The position numbers were made by a program, and so were the translations under genes. A stretch of 39,185 nt of DNA from Desulfarculaceae bacterium (GTDB lineage: Bacteria; Desulfobacterota; Desulfarculia; Desulfarculales; Desulfarculaceae), in the NCBI GenBank assembly GCA_021737645.1, contig JAIPDO010000036.1, forward strand, positions 1-39,185, written 5' to 3'. Of this stretch, positions 8,831 through 15,654 are shown in pieces. Every line of letters starts with the position of its first letter. Within the stretch, counting starts at the first letter, position 1. The notes under the pieces are model-generated. The model saw only the letters and a program-made list of their open reading frames with translations, was not told where the DNA came from and did no database searches.

Positions 8831-8845
8831 GCAATTTCTGCGCCA
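8831..8845 (-). promoter_or_regulatory. Sigma-54 promoter of glnA
   Basis: The minus strand reads TGGCGCAGAAATTGC, matching the -24/-12 consensus TGGCAC-N5-TTGC at nine of ten fixed positions, with exact GG-N10-GC spacing. Transcription would begin near 8819, leaving a leader of about 110 nt. It is enclosed by an 8-bp inverted repeat (GTTTGGCG 8821-8828 / CGCCAAAC 8841-8848). Confidence 0.8.
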
Positions 8846-8862
8846 AACCAGCCCAAAAAATA

Positions 8863-8875
8863 CAAGTAGCTGATT
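8863..8875 (-). promoter_or_regulatory. IHF binding site between glnA enhancer and promoter
   Basis: The minus strand reads AATCAGCTACTTG, an exact match to the IHF consensus WATCAR-N4-TTR. It lies in an AT-rich stretch between the sigma-54 promoter and the upstream TACC-N4-GGTA elements, the classical place for a DNA bend that brings an enhancer-bound activator to polymerase. Confidence 0.6.
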
Positions 8876-8922
8876 AAACGATATTTTACAAAAACGGCCT
8901 TTTTGCGGGTGCTGCATAACGC

Positions 8923-8966
8923 TACCGGTTGGTATGAACGGCCCTGGGCAAAGCTACCGTTTGGTG
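8923..8966 (-). promoter_or_regulatory. Paired enhancer-like elements upstream of glnA
   Basis: TACC-GGTT-GGTA at 8923-8934 is an exact TACC-N4-GGTA element, and TACC-GTTT-GGTG at 8955-8966 is a one-mismatch copy. Their centres are 32 bp apart (three helical turns) and lie about 110 and 140 bp upstream of the predicted start, the usual distance for a sigma-54 activator. The same element occurs at 11836-11847 and 13476-13487. I infer that the NifA-like regulator encoded at 11865-13421 binds here. Confidence 0.6.
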
Positions 8967-9013
8967 GGTTTGCCCGTTCCCGCTGGTCGATCCGTGCCTA
9001 TATTCTTACATGA

Positions 9014-9051
9014 TAAAGGCCCGGAAGGCTTGGGGGCAAGCCTCCCGGGCC
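9014..9051 (-). terminator. Terminator of the porin-amtB-glnK transcript
   Basis: Hairpin with outer arms GGCCCGG / CCGGGCC (9018-9024 and 9045-9051) and inner arms AGGCTTG / CAAGCCT around a GGGG loop, with one mismatch between the two parts. On the minus strand it is followed by TTTAT, a short T-run. It lies 24 bp past the glnK stop. Confidence 0.75.
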
Positions 9052-9074
9052 GGGTTGAGTTGTAGTTTCAGGCG

Positions 9075-9416
9075 TTAGCCCATGGCCGGAGGTCCGTCCT
9101 CACCGGTGCGGATGCGCATGGCTTCTTCCATGGGCAGCACGAAGATGACTCCGTCTCCGATCTCGCCGGTGCGGGCGCCCTTGACGATGGCCTGCTTGGC
9201 GGTTTCCACGAAGTCGTCGTTGATGCCGACCTCTACGCGGACCTTCTTGAGCAGGTTCACTTCCTGCTCCACCCCGCGGTAGGTTTCCGAGAACCCCCGC
9301 TGGCGGCCGGACCCCACTACATTGGTGACCGACATGTTGAAGATTTCCGCCTCGTACAGGGCCTGCTTTACGTCGTTTAGTCTTTCGGGCTTGATGTATG
9401 CCACTATCATTTTCAT
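9075..9416 (-). CDS. glnK: Nitrogen regulatory protein PII (GlnK type) lacking the uridylylation tyrosine
   Basis: Small trimeric signal protein that reads ATP/ADP and 2-oxoglutarate and gates AmtB. The 113 residues cover the full family length. Gln39 of the effector site, the T-loop RGVEQEVNLLKKV, the B-loop KGARTGEIGDG and the C-loop RIRTGE are visible. At position 51, the Tyr uridylylated by GlnD in E. coli, the sequence has Gln (E50-Q51-E52); Tyr46 is retained. Control by uridylylation is therefore unlikely and effector binding probably suffices. ATG at 9416 follows GGGGGGAAG. It starts 17 nt after the amtB stop, the conserved glnK-amtB pairing, here in the order amtB-glnK. Confidence 0.96.
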   Translation of the reverse strand: MKMIVAYIKPERLNDVKQALYEAEIFNMSVTNVVGSGRQRGFSETYRGVEQEVNLLKKVRVEVGINDDFVETAKQAIVKGARTGEIGDGVIFVLPMEEAMRIRTGEDGPPAMG

Positions 9417-9433
9417 TTGATCTTCCCCCCTTT

Positions 9434-10774
9434 CTATCTGGTGGTGAAGATCTGGAAGTCTGAGTAGGCTTCCATACCGTGTTCTTCAATATCCAGGCCG
9501 CGGACTTCCTCTTCCTTGGTTACCCGCAGACCCATGATTGCCTTGACCGCTAGGAATACCACGGCCATGCAGGCCATGGCAAAGACGGCGCAGACCACCG
9601 TTCCCATGATCTGGATGCCGAGCTGGGTGAAGCCGCCGCCGTGCAGCAGGCCGTCGTTGCCCAGGCCCAGGGCCTTCTGGCCCCAGATGCCCACCGCGAT
9701 GGTGCCCCACATGCCGTTGAAGGCGTGCACCGGCACCGCACCCACGGGATCGTCGATGTGCAGCTTGTCCAGCAGGGACACGCCCATGACCACGATGCCG
9801 CCGGCGATGAGGCCGATGACGATGGAGGCCCAGGGGCTGACCACGGCGCAGGGCGCGGTGATGGCCACCAGGCCGGCCAGGGCGCCGTTCATGCACATGG
9901 TAAGGTCGGGCTTGCCGTACATGGCCCACACCAGGAACATGGCCGAGATGGCGCCGGCTGCGGCGGACAGGTTGGTGTTGATGGTGATCAGCGCGATGGC
10001 CATGGCGTTTTCAGTACCCGAAGCGGCCAGCTGGCTGCCGGGGTTGAAGCCGAACCAGCCGAACCACAGGATGAACACGCCCAGGGCGGCCAGGGGGATG
10101 TTGTGGCCGGCCAACACCCGGCTCTTGCCGTCGGGACCGTAACGGCCGATGCGGGGGCCCAGGATCATGGCGCCCACCAGGCCGACCCAACCACCGGTGC
10201 CGTGCACGATGGTGGAACCGGCAAAGTCAAAAAAGCCCATCTCGGAGAGCCAGCCGCCGCCCCAAGTCCAGTGGCCGATGATGGGGTAGATCAGGGCGGT
10301 CAAAAACACCGTGGCGATCAGGTAGCTGGGGAACTTGGTGCGCTCGGCCATGACCCCGGAGACGATGGTGGCCGCGGTGCCGCAGAAGACCGCCTGGAAC
10401 ATCCAGGCCGCCCACACCGGCAAACCGTCGCTGGCCAGACCCGCCAAGCTGAAGCCGGACAGACCTATAAAGGAGTTGCCATCGCCGAACATGAAGGCAT
10501 ATCCTACGATGAAGTAAAGGATGCTGGCCAGGGCGAAGTCCATGAAGTTCTTAGCCAGGATATTGGCAGCGTTCTTGGCCCGGGTCAGACCCGCCTCCAC
10601 CATGGCGAATCCGGGCTGCATGAAGAACACCAAGTAGGCCGCCAAAAGCACCCACATCGTGTCCAGGTCGTTTATCTTGGGGGCTTTGGCCGCCTCTTCC
10701 GCCCAGGCGGGCAGGGCGGATACTAGTCCCAGGCCCACTAGGGTGGTTAGAGTGGCCGTCACGCGCTTAATCAT
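9434..10774 (-). CDS. amtB: Ammonium transporter Amt
   Basis: Inner-membrane trimeric ammonium channel. The 446-residue protein has a signal peptide (cleavage likely after Ala25, ALPAWA) and about 11 membrane helices. The pore twin histidines are in STIVHGTGGWVGLVG and AVPVHAFNGMWGT, and FGWFGFNPGS and DDPVGA are family motifs. The cytoplasmic C-terminal tail that contacts PII (RVTKEEEVRGLDIEEHGMEAYSDF) is intact. ATG at 10774 has AGGAG ten bases upstream. It is transcribed from the sigma-54 promoter at 11721-11735, after the porin gene; an intercistronic hairpin lies between the two. Confidence 0.97.
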   Translation of the reverse strand: MIKRVTATLTTLVGLGLVSALPAWAEEAAKAPKINDLDTMWVLLAAYLVFFMQPGFAMVEAGLTRAKNAANILAKNFMDFALASILYFIVGYAFMFGDGNSFIGLSGFSLAGLASDGLPVWAAWMFQAVFCGTAATIVSGVMAERTKFPSYLIATVFLTALIYPIIGHWTWGGGWLSEMGFFDFAGSTIVHGTGGWVGLVGAMILGPRIGRYGPDGKSRVLAGHNIPLAALGVFILWFGWFGFNPGSQLAASGTENAMAIALITINTNLSAAAGAISAMFLVWAMYGKPDLTMCMNGALAGLVAITAPCAVVSPWASIVIGLIAGGIVVMGVSLLDKLHIDDPVGAVPVHAFNGMWGTIAVGIWGQKALGLGNDGLLHGGGFTQLGIQIMGTVVCAVFAMACMAVVFLAVKAIMGLRVTKEEEVRGLDIEEHGMEAYSDFQIFTTR

Positions 10775-10798
10775 CTCTAACTGCTCCTTTTGGAAATT

Positions 10799-10831
10799 GG
10801 CCCGGCCGGAGCCACTACCTCTGGCCGGGCC
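10799..10831 (-). other. Intercistronic hairpin between porin gene and amtB
   Basis: Nine-bp perfect arms GGCCCGGCC / GGCCGGGCC (10799-10807, 10823-10831) around a 15-nt loop, without a T-run. It may protect the upstream porin mRNA from 3' decay or act as a partial terminator; this is inference. Confidence 0.6.
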
Positions 10832-10846
10832 TTAGTTTGTTCAGAC

Positions 10847-11617
10847 CTAGAAGGACGCCCCGACCACCAAGCCGAAGTAGATGTTGTTCTCGTCCTGGAT
10901 AGGCTCCATGCTGTCTTTGATGTCGCTGTCCACCAAGCCGGTGAAGACCACCTGGGGAGTCAGGGTCACGTACTCGCCGATGCCGAAGGGCACCGAGACG
11001 TAGAACGAGTAGTCGGTGAAGCCGCTCTTGTCGCTGCCGTAGTAGAAGCTGTTGTTGTCGTCGCTGCCGTAGGCGATGGAGGCGCCAACCGCCAGGGACC
11101 AGCTAACCGTATCGTTGAGCTTGGGAAGGTCCAGGGAATAGTCCAGGGCGCCCAAGATGTAGAAACCGTTGGACTCCTGAATGTCCTTATAGATGGTCAC
11201 GCTGGGGGTCACGATCCAGTCGAAGCTAACCCCGGCGTAGAGCTCGGTGGTGTCGGCCACGGTGCTGTTGGGGAAGGTGTACTTGATGACACCAACGGGG
11301 ATGGCAAATTTGCCCAACTCAAAGGTGTAGTCCAAGGTCAGGTCGATCTCGTCTATCTCGTTCTGGCGGCCGTTTTGGTCGGTGAGCATGTAGTCGGCCC
11401 ACACGTTGAACGAAAAGCCGCCGACGCCGACGGTGACCGAAGGCTGGGCTACCCAGTCGTCGACCACCACGATGCCGCGCCATACGTACTTGCTGTTAAA
11501 GGCCACCTCGGCGTCTACCGTCGGGGTAAGCTTGGCCTGGGCGGGGGTGGCGGCGGTCAGGCCCAAGGGTAGGGCCGTACAGATTGCCAGGATTAAGGTG
11601 ATTGCCAGTTTCTTCAT
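10847..11617 (-). CDS. TorF/Gcw_chp family putative outer-membrane porin
   Basis: The 256-residue protein has a clear signal peptide (cleavage likely after AQA, residue 28) and then alternating beta-strand sequence ending in phenylalanine, the C-terminal signature of outer-membrane barrels. The segment VDAEVAFNSKYVWRGI matches the TorF/Gcw_chp family (start of barrel: S-x-Y-x-x-R-G). Members often adjoin amtB-glnK, and here the gene leads the amtB-glnK transcript. A role in passing ammonium or small nitrogen compounds across the outer membrane is inferred from that context. ATG at 11617 follows AAGGAG. Transcription is from a sigma-54 promoter about 100 bp upstream. Confidence 0.85.
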   Translation of the reverse strand: MKKLAITLILAICTALPLGLTAATPAQAKLTPTVDAEVAFNSKYVWRGIVVVDDWVAQPSVTVGVGGFSFNVWADYMLTDQNGRQNEIDEIDLTLDYTFELGKFAIPVGVIKYTFPNSTVADTTELYAGVSFDWIVTPSVTIYKDIQESNGFYILGALDYSLDLPKLNDTVSWSLAVGASIAYGSDDNNSFYYGSDKSGFTDYSFYVSVPFGIGEYVTLTPQVVFTGLVDSDIKDSMEPIQDENNIYFGLVVGASF

Positions 11618-11720
11618 GATTTCTCCTTCCAGATGCGTTTTGGTATTTTTCGATCCGTTTGCTGGTGGCCAGCCTAGCCACCAGGATTTCCTCGCTGCTC
11701 GCCTATGGCCCTGTGCATTG

Positions 11721-11735
11721 GCAAGGTGCGTGCCA
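11721..11735 (-). promoter_or_regulatory. Sigma-54 promoter of the porin-amtB-glnK operon
   Basis: The minus strand reads TGGCACGCACCTTGC, a complete match to the sigma-54 consensus TGGCAC-N5-TTGC. The start would be near 11709, about 92 nt ahead of the porin ATG. Confidence 0.9.
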
Positions 11736-11784
11736 TCAGGTGAATCAAAGGAGATAAATCATTTAAGTGGCTAAATTGTCAGGA

Positions 11785-11818
11785 TAAAAAACGGAGGCCC
11801 CGAATGGGGCCTCCGTTT
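11785..11818 (-). terminator. Rho-independent terminator of the NifA-like gene
   Basis: Perfect 13-bp stem AAACGGAGGCCCC / GGGGCCTCCGTTT (11789-11801, 11806-11818), loop GAAT, followed by a T-run on the minus strand. It insulates the downstream porin operon from the regulator transcript. Confidence 0.93.
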
Positions 11819-11835
11819 AAGGAAGGCTTGAAAAA

Positions 11836-11847
11836 TACCTAGCGGTA
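11836..11847 (-). promoter_or_regulatory. Enhancer-like TACC-N4-GGTA element of the porin-amtB-glnK operon
   Basis: TACC-TAGC-GGTA, exact element, about 132 bp upstream of the predicted sigma-54 start. It lies between the stop of the NifA-like gene and that gene's terminator. The flank GGTATGAAACG resembles GGTATGAACG at the glnA copy. Confidence 0.6.
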
Positions 11848-11864
11848 TGAAACGTGGGAGTAAG

Positions 11865-13421
11865 TTACTTTTTCGTACGGAACCTTTTGGGGTCGATGCC
11901 GTATCTTCTGACCCTCAGCCCCATGAGACGCTCGCTGATTCCCAGGTTGCGCGCGGCCAAGGCCTTGTTGCCACGGGAATTTTTAAGCGCGTCGGCGATA
12001 AGCTCCCGTTCCACGTTTTCCATGGTGGATTTTAACGTGCCCTGGTGCATGGTGCCCGAGGCCTCGGCGGTTTGCAGGGTGGGGGGCAGGTTGTGCCCGT
12101 GGATCACCTCGTCCGAGGACAAGATCACCGCCCGCTCTATATAGTTCTCCAACTCGCGCACGTTGCCTGGCCAGTGGTAGGACATGAGCATGTCTATGGC
12201 CGGGGTGGAAACGCGCCGGATGGTCTTGCCGTTGGCCTCGCTGAACTTCTCGGCGAAGTGGTTGGCCAGGAGCAAAACGTCGGTGCCCCTCTCCCTGAGC
12301 GGCGGCGCGTGAATGGGGAACACGTTGAGCCGATAGTAGAGGTCCTGGCGGAACGTGCCTATTTCCAATAGTTTTTCCAGCTCTCTATTGGTGGCGGCGA
12401 TAACCCGCACGTCGCTCTTGATGGTTTCGGTGCCACCGACCCGCTCGAACTCGCGTTCCTGCAACACCCGCAAAAGTTTTACCTGGGTGGCTGGGGAGAG
12501 GTCGCCCACTTCGTCCAAAAATATGGTGCCCCCGTCGGCCAGCTCGAAGCGTCCCTTGCGCTGGTTGTGAGCTCCGGTGAAGGAGCCTTTTTCGTGGCCG
12601 AACAGTTCGCTTTCAATGACGCTTTCAGGCAAGGCCGCGCAGTTCACCTTAATGAAAGGTTTGCTGGCTCTGAGGCTGTTGTAGTGGATGGCGTGGGCCA
12701 CCAACTCCTTGCCCGTGCCGCTTTCGCCCCGGATCAAGACGGTAGTGTTGCTCTGGCAGACCTGGGCGATAAGGTCGTACACCATCTGCATGGCCTTGGA
12801 TTTGCCAATGATGTTGGCGGGATGAAAGCGGTCGCGCAGGGTTTCCTGCAAGCGGTCGTTTTCCTCGCGCAGGCGCTGTTGCTCCTCCATCACCTCCTGG
12901 CGCAGGCGCACCGCTTGGGCGATCATGGAGCCGATGACGCTCATCAGGCGCACATCCTCTTCCAAGGACACCGAAGTTTGGAACAGGCGGTCGGCACTGA
13001 GCGCCCCGATCACCTCGTTGCCCAGCTTGATGGGCACGCAAATAAAGGAAATGTCGTTTTTATCCAGCTTGCTGCGCGCCCCGGTGCGGTCCAGGAAGTG
13101 GGGCTCCTCACCTATGTGCTCCACCACCATGGGCCGGCCCGACTGCACCACCTGGCCGGTGACGCCCTCGCCCAGCTTGTAGCGGCCTCTTTCGCGCTGT
13201 TTGGCGCTAAGGCCATGGGCCGCCTCGATCAGTATCTCACCGGTTTCGCGGTTGAGCAGGGTGATGGTGCCGCGCATCATACCCATATGATTGGAGATAA
13301 GCTCCAACACCGGGGCCACGACGTCCCTGAGGTCCATGCTGCGCTCGAGGGTCCGGCTGATCTCGAAGAGCAGCGATAGTTCCTTGACCTCGCGTTGATA
13401 GGGTGCGGTATTGGGACTCAT
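11865..13421 (-). CDS. NifA-type sigma-54-dependent transcriptional activator (GAF-AAA+-Fis)
   Basis: Enhancer-binding protein that drives sigma-54 promoters. From the preferred ATG at 13421 it has 518 residues: a GAF sensor domain (about 15-175), a coiled linker rich in Glu/Arg/Gln (175-200), an AAA+ domain with Walker A GESGTGKE (232-239), the sigma-54 contact loop GSFTGA (279-284; Ser replaces the usual first Ala), Walker [11 protein letters not shown] (299-308), and a C-terminal Fis helix-turn-helix ending [21 protein letters not shown], very NifA-like. A 20-codon upstream extension (ATG at 13481) is unlikely because it would start inside the palindrome at 13470-13493. It has no receiver domain. 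No nif gene is in the window, but glnA, glnK and amtB are adjacent, so it is probably their activator. NifA GAF domains are known to sense 2-oxoglutarate in some species. Confidence 0.93.
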   Translation of the reverse strand: MSPNTAPYQREVKELSLLFEISRTLERSMDLRDVVAPVLELISNHMGMMRGTITLLNRETGEILIEAAHGLSAKQRERGRYKLGEGVTGQVVQSGRPMVVEHIGEEPHFLDRTGARSKLDKNDISFICVPIKLGNEVIGALSADRLFQTSVSLEEDVRLMSVIGSMIAQAVRLRQEVMEEQQRLREENDRLQETLRDRFHPANIIGKSKAMQMVYDLIAQVCQSNTTVLIRGESGTGKELVAHAIHYNSLRASKPFIKVNCAALPESVIESELFGHEKGSFTGAHNQRKGRFELADGGTIFLDEVGDLSPATQVKLLRVLQEREFERVGGTETIKSDVRVIAATNRELEKLLEIGTFRQDLYYRLNVFPIHAPPLRERGTDVLLLANHFAEKFSEANGKTIRRVSTPAIDMLMSYHWPGNVRELENYIERAVILSSDEVIHGHNLPPTLQTAEASGTMHQGTLKSTMENVERELIADALKNSRGNKALAARNLGISERLMGLRVRRYGIDPKRFRTKK

Positions 13422-13469
13422 AATCGGTTTCTCACTTTTTTGTATCACCGGATAGTAGCTTGCCGGACA

Positions 13470-13493
13470 CAAACATACCATGTGGTATGTTTG
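13470..13493. promoter_or_regulatory. Perfect palindrome containing TACC-N4-GGTA upstream of the NifA-like gene
   Basis: Arms CAAACATACCA and TGGTATGTTTG are exact reverse complements separated by TG. The core TACC-ATGT-GGTA (13476-13487) is the same element as at the glnA and porin promoters. It lies about 50-70 bp before the regulator ATG. No sigma-54 promoter is visible here, so I infer autoregulation by direct binding near a sigma-70 promoter. Confidence 0.65.
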
Positions 13494-13529
13494 GCTGCAA
13501 CGACTAACAGATTGGTAGAGAGTTTCTGT

Positions 13530-15254
13530 TTAGGACTTGGTTCCGAAGCCGGGGCGATAGTGGTTGGTGATGGGCAAACGCCGGTCCCGGCCAAAGGCCT
13601 TGGGGGTTATCTTGATGCCCGGAGGGGCCTGGCGGCGCTTGTATTCATTGATGTCCACCAAGCGGATGATCTCGCGCACCGTGGCCGAGTCGTAGCCCAG
13701 GGCCACGATCTCGTCCAGCACCAGATCGTTTTCCACGTAGGCTTGCAGGATGGGGTCGAGCACCTCGTAGGGCGGCAGCGAGTCGCTGTCCTTTTGGTCG
13801 GGCCTAAGTTCGGCGGAAGGTGGCCGCTCGATGGTGCTGACCGGGATCAGCTTGCGTTTGGGATTGCGGTTTACAAAGGCCGATAGTTCATAAACCAGGG
13901 TCTTGGGCACGTCCTTTATCACCGCGAAGCCCCCGGCCATGTCGCCGTAGAGGGTGCAGTAGCCCACCGCGGTTTCGCTCTTGTTGCCCGTGGTGAGTAC
14001 CAGCCAGCCGAAGCGGTTGGACAGGGCCATGAGGATGTTGCCCCGGATGCGGGCCTGGAGGTTTTCGTGCTCCACTCCGGCCGGGCCGGGGCCGAAGGCC
14101 TCTTTCATTTCGTCCAGATATATATGGTAGATGTGGGCCACGGGCACGGTGATCAGCTTGATGCCCAGGTTGGCTGCCAGCAACTCGGCGTCGCCCCTGG
14201 TTTCGTTGGAAGTGAACTGGCTGGGCATGGTCACCCCGGTGACATTTTCCGCCCCCAGGGCGTCCACCGCGATGCAGGCCGCGAGCGCCGAGTCTATGCC
14301 CCCCGATAGCCCCAGCACCGCCCGCTTAAAGCCGTTTTTGCCCATGTAGTCACGAGTGCCCAATACCAGGGCCTCGTAGGTCTCGGCCAAGAAGCCCATC
14401 TCCGTGGCGCAGTAGGGGGCCTTGGGGCGCAGGGGCTCGGGACAGGGCAAGGGCAGATGCACCGAGGTCACCCCCGGCGCGTCGTCCAGGTCGGGCAGCT
14501 CCACCGCCGGGGGCAGTTCCAGGTCAACGACTTGCAGACTGGGCTCAAAGCGCGGGGCACAGGCCAGGGTCTCGCCCTGGGGCGAGACCACCAGGCAACC
14601 GCCGTCAAAGACCAATTCGTCCTGGCCGCCCAGCATGTTGTTGTAGCAGACATAGGCCCCGGTGCCCTTGGCGAAACGGGCCACGATGTCCTTGCGGATG
14701 TCCAGCTTGGCTGCGTGGAAGGGCGAGGCCGATAGGTTCAGCACCACCTGGGCCTTTTGCCGGAGGGCGCAGATTTCGCAATCGTCGCCTTCGACCCACA
14801 CGTCCTCGCATATGGTCACCATCAGGCGCACCTGGTCCAGCTCCAGGAGCAGGCAGTCGGTGCCCGGGGTGAAGTAGCGCATTTCGTCGAAGACCCCGTA
14901 GTTGGGCAGCTCCTTCTTGCGGTACACCGCCACCACTTCGCCCTGGCTGATCACCGCCGCCGCGTTGTAGCAGAGCCCCCGCTCGGGGTCGGCGTCGGCA
15001 AAGCCCACCACCATGTTGATGCCGGTGCAGCTCTTGGCCAGCTCGCGCACCGCCGCCCGGCTGTCGGCCAGGAAGCGGGGCTTTATCAACAGGTCCTCGG
15101 GGGGGTATCCGGTCACGGCCAGTTCGGGGAAGGTGACCAGGTGGGCCCCGGCGGCCTTGGCGCTACGGGCCTGCTCGTAGATCATGGCCAGGTTGGCGCT
15201 GATGTCCCCCACGGTGGGGTTGATCTGGGCCTGGGCTATACGCAGGATGGGCAT
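13530..15254 (-). CDS. nadE: Glutamine-dependent NAD(+) synthetase
   Basis: Last step of NAD synthesis: amidates nicotinate adenine dinucleotide using glutamine and ATP. The 574-residue protein fuses an N-terminal nitrilase-type glutaminase (catalytic Glu44 in TFPELAVTGYPPEDLL, Lys near 113-114 in KKELPNYGVFDE, Cys149 in TICEDVWVEG) to a C-terminal synthetase with the PP-loop SGGIDS (317-322). I take the ATG at 15254 because the 13-codon extension (from 15293) would begin at or before the predicted transcription start; MPILRIAQAQINPTVGD is the usual family N-terminus. It is transcribed separately from the NifA-like gene, which starts about 110 bp downstream. Confidence 0.96.
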   Translation of the reverse strand: MPILRIAQAQINPTVGDISANLAMIYEQARSAKAAGAHLVTFPELAVTGYPPEDLLIKPRFLADSRAAVRELAKSCTGINMVVGFADADPERGLCYNAAAVISQGEVVAVYRKKELPNYGVFDEMRYFTPGTDCLLLELDQVRLMVTICEDVWVEGDDCEICALRQKAQVVLNLSASPFHAAKLDIRKDIVARFAKGTGAYVCYNNMLGGQDELVFDGGCLVVSPQGETLACAPRFEPSLQVVDLELPPAVELPDLDDAPGVTSVHLPLPCPEPLRPKAPYCATEMGFLAETYEALVLGTRDYMGKNGFKRAVLGLSGGIDSALAACIAVDALGAENVTGVTMPSQFTSNETRGDAELLAANLGIKLITVPVAHIYHIYLDEMKEAFGPGPAGVEHENLQARIRGNILMALSNRFGWLVLTTGNKSETAVGYCTLYGDMAGGFAVIKDVPKTLVYELSAFVNRNPKRKLIPVSTIERPPSAELRPDQKDSDSLPPYEVLDPILQAYVENDLVLDEIVALGYDSATVREIIRLVDINEYKRRQAPPGIKITPKAFGRDRRLPITNHYRPGFGTKS

Positions 15255-15295
15255 GATCTTTATCCCGTTGGGGTGAACTCTCGGGGCATGCATGG

Positions 15296-15301
15296 ATTAT
15301 A
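15296..15301 (-). promoter_or_regulatory. Probable -10 element of nadE
   Basis: Consensus TATAAT on the minus strand, 42 bp before the nadE ATG. The -35 at 17-bp spacing is only TTTCCC, so the promoter is weak or activator-assisted. Confidence 0.4.
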
Positions 15302-15450
15302 CATATCTGACCGTCTGGGGAAAGGGCTCTGTGGCACATAGGGTATTGATGGGGACTAAAGAGGCCGGGGACGCCGCCCCAGGGAGGGACGAAATTCGGC
15401 TGTCGGAGACTGGAGAATGCTGGGTTGGCGGTTGGTGGCTGCCGGGCGTA

Positions 15451-15645
15451 TCAGGAGCGCCGCACGAACCAGAAACAGGGTTTTTCACCCGGCGCGGGCA
15501 GGGACAATTCCAGGAACCCCTGGGTGAAGTAAAGCTCCTCCCAGCCGGACTCGGCGGCCACGTCGGCGTTGGTGCAGCGGATCAGTTCCTTGTCCAACTC
15601 GATTTCATCGCAAAAGAGGCACTCTCGGCAGAGCAGGTTATCCAT
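15451..15645 (-). CDS. Small cysteine-containing protein of unknown function
   Basis: The 64-residue protein begins MDNLLCRECLFCDE, with a C-x2-C-x2-C cluster at residues 6, 9 and 12, Cys24 and a late Cys57 near an aromatic patch (CFWFVRR). It starts 9 nt after the DUF2333 stop on the same strand, so co-transcription is likely. The ribosome binding site is poor (GCTGAAG). I do not recognise a family; a small metal-binding protein is possible. The call rests on protein-like composition, the Cys pattern and the tight spacing. Confidence 0.55.
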   Translation of the reverse strand: MDNLLCRECLFCDEIELDKELIRCTNADVAAESGWEELYFTQGFLELSLPAPGEKPCFWFVRRS

Positions 15646-15654
15646 AGCTTCAGC

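Larger units (their letters stand above)
8708..9074. other. glnK-glnA intergenic control region
   Basis: This 367-bp gap holds, in minus-strand order, the terminator of the porin-amtB-glnK unit, two enhancer-like elements, an IHF site, the glnA sigma-54 promoter and the glnA leader. It contains no gene that I can support. Confidence 0.7.

Noticed and set aside
8708..13530. Search for the classic NifA site TGT-N10-ACA upstream of the nitrogen genes
   Set aside because: No convincing copy found; the recurrent element is TACC-N4-GGTA instead.
15333..15350. TGGCACATAGGGTATTG as a sigma-54 promoter upstream of nadE
   Set aside because: The TTGC half is missing at the required spacing, and it points away from nadE.
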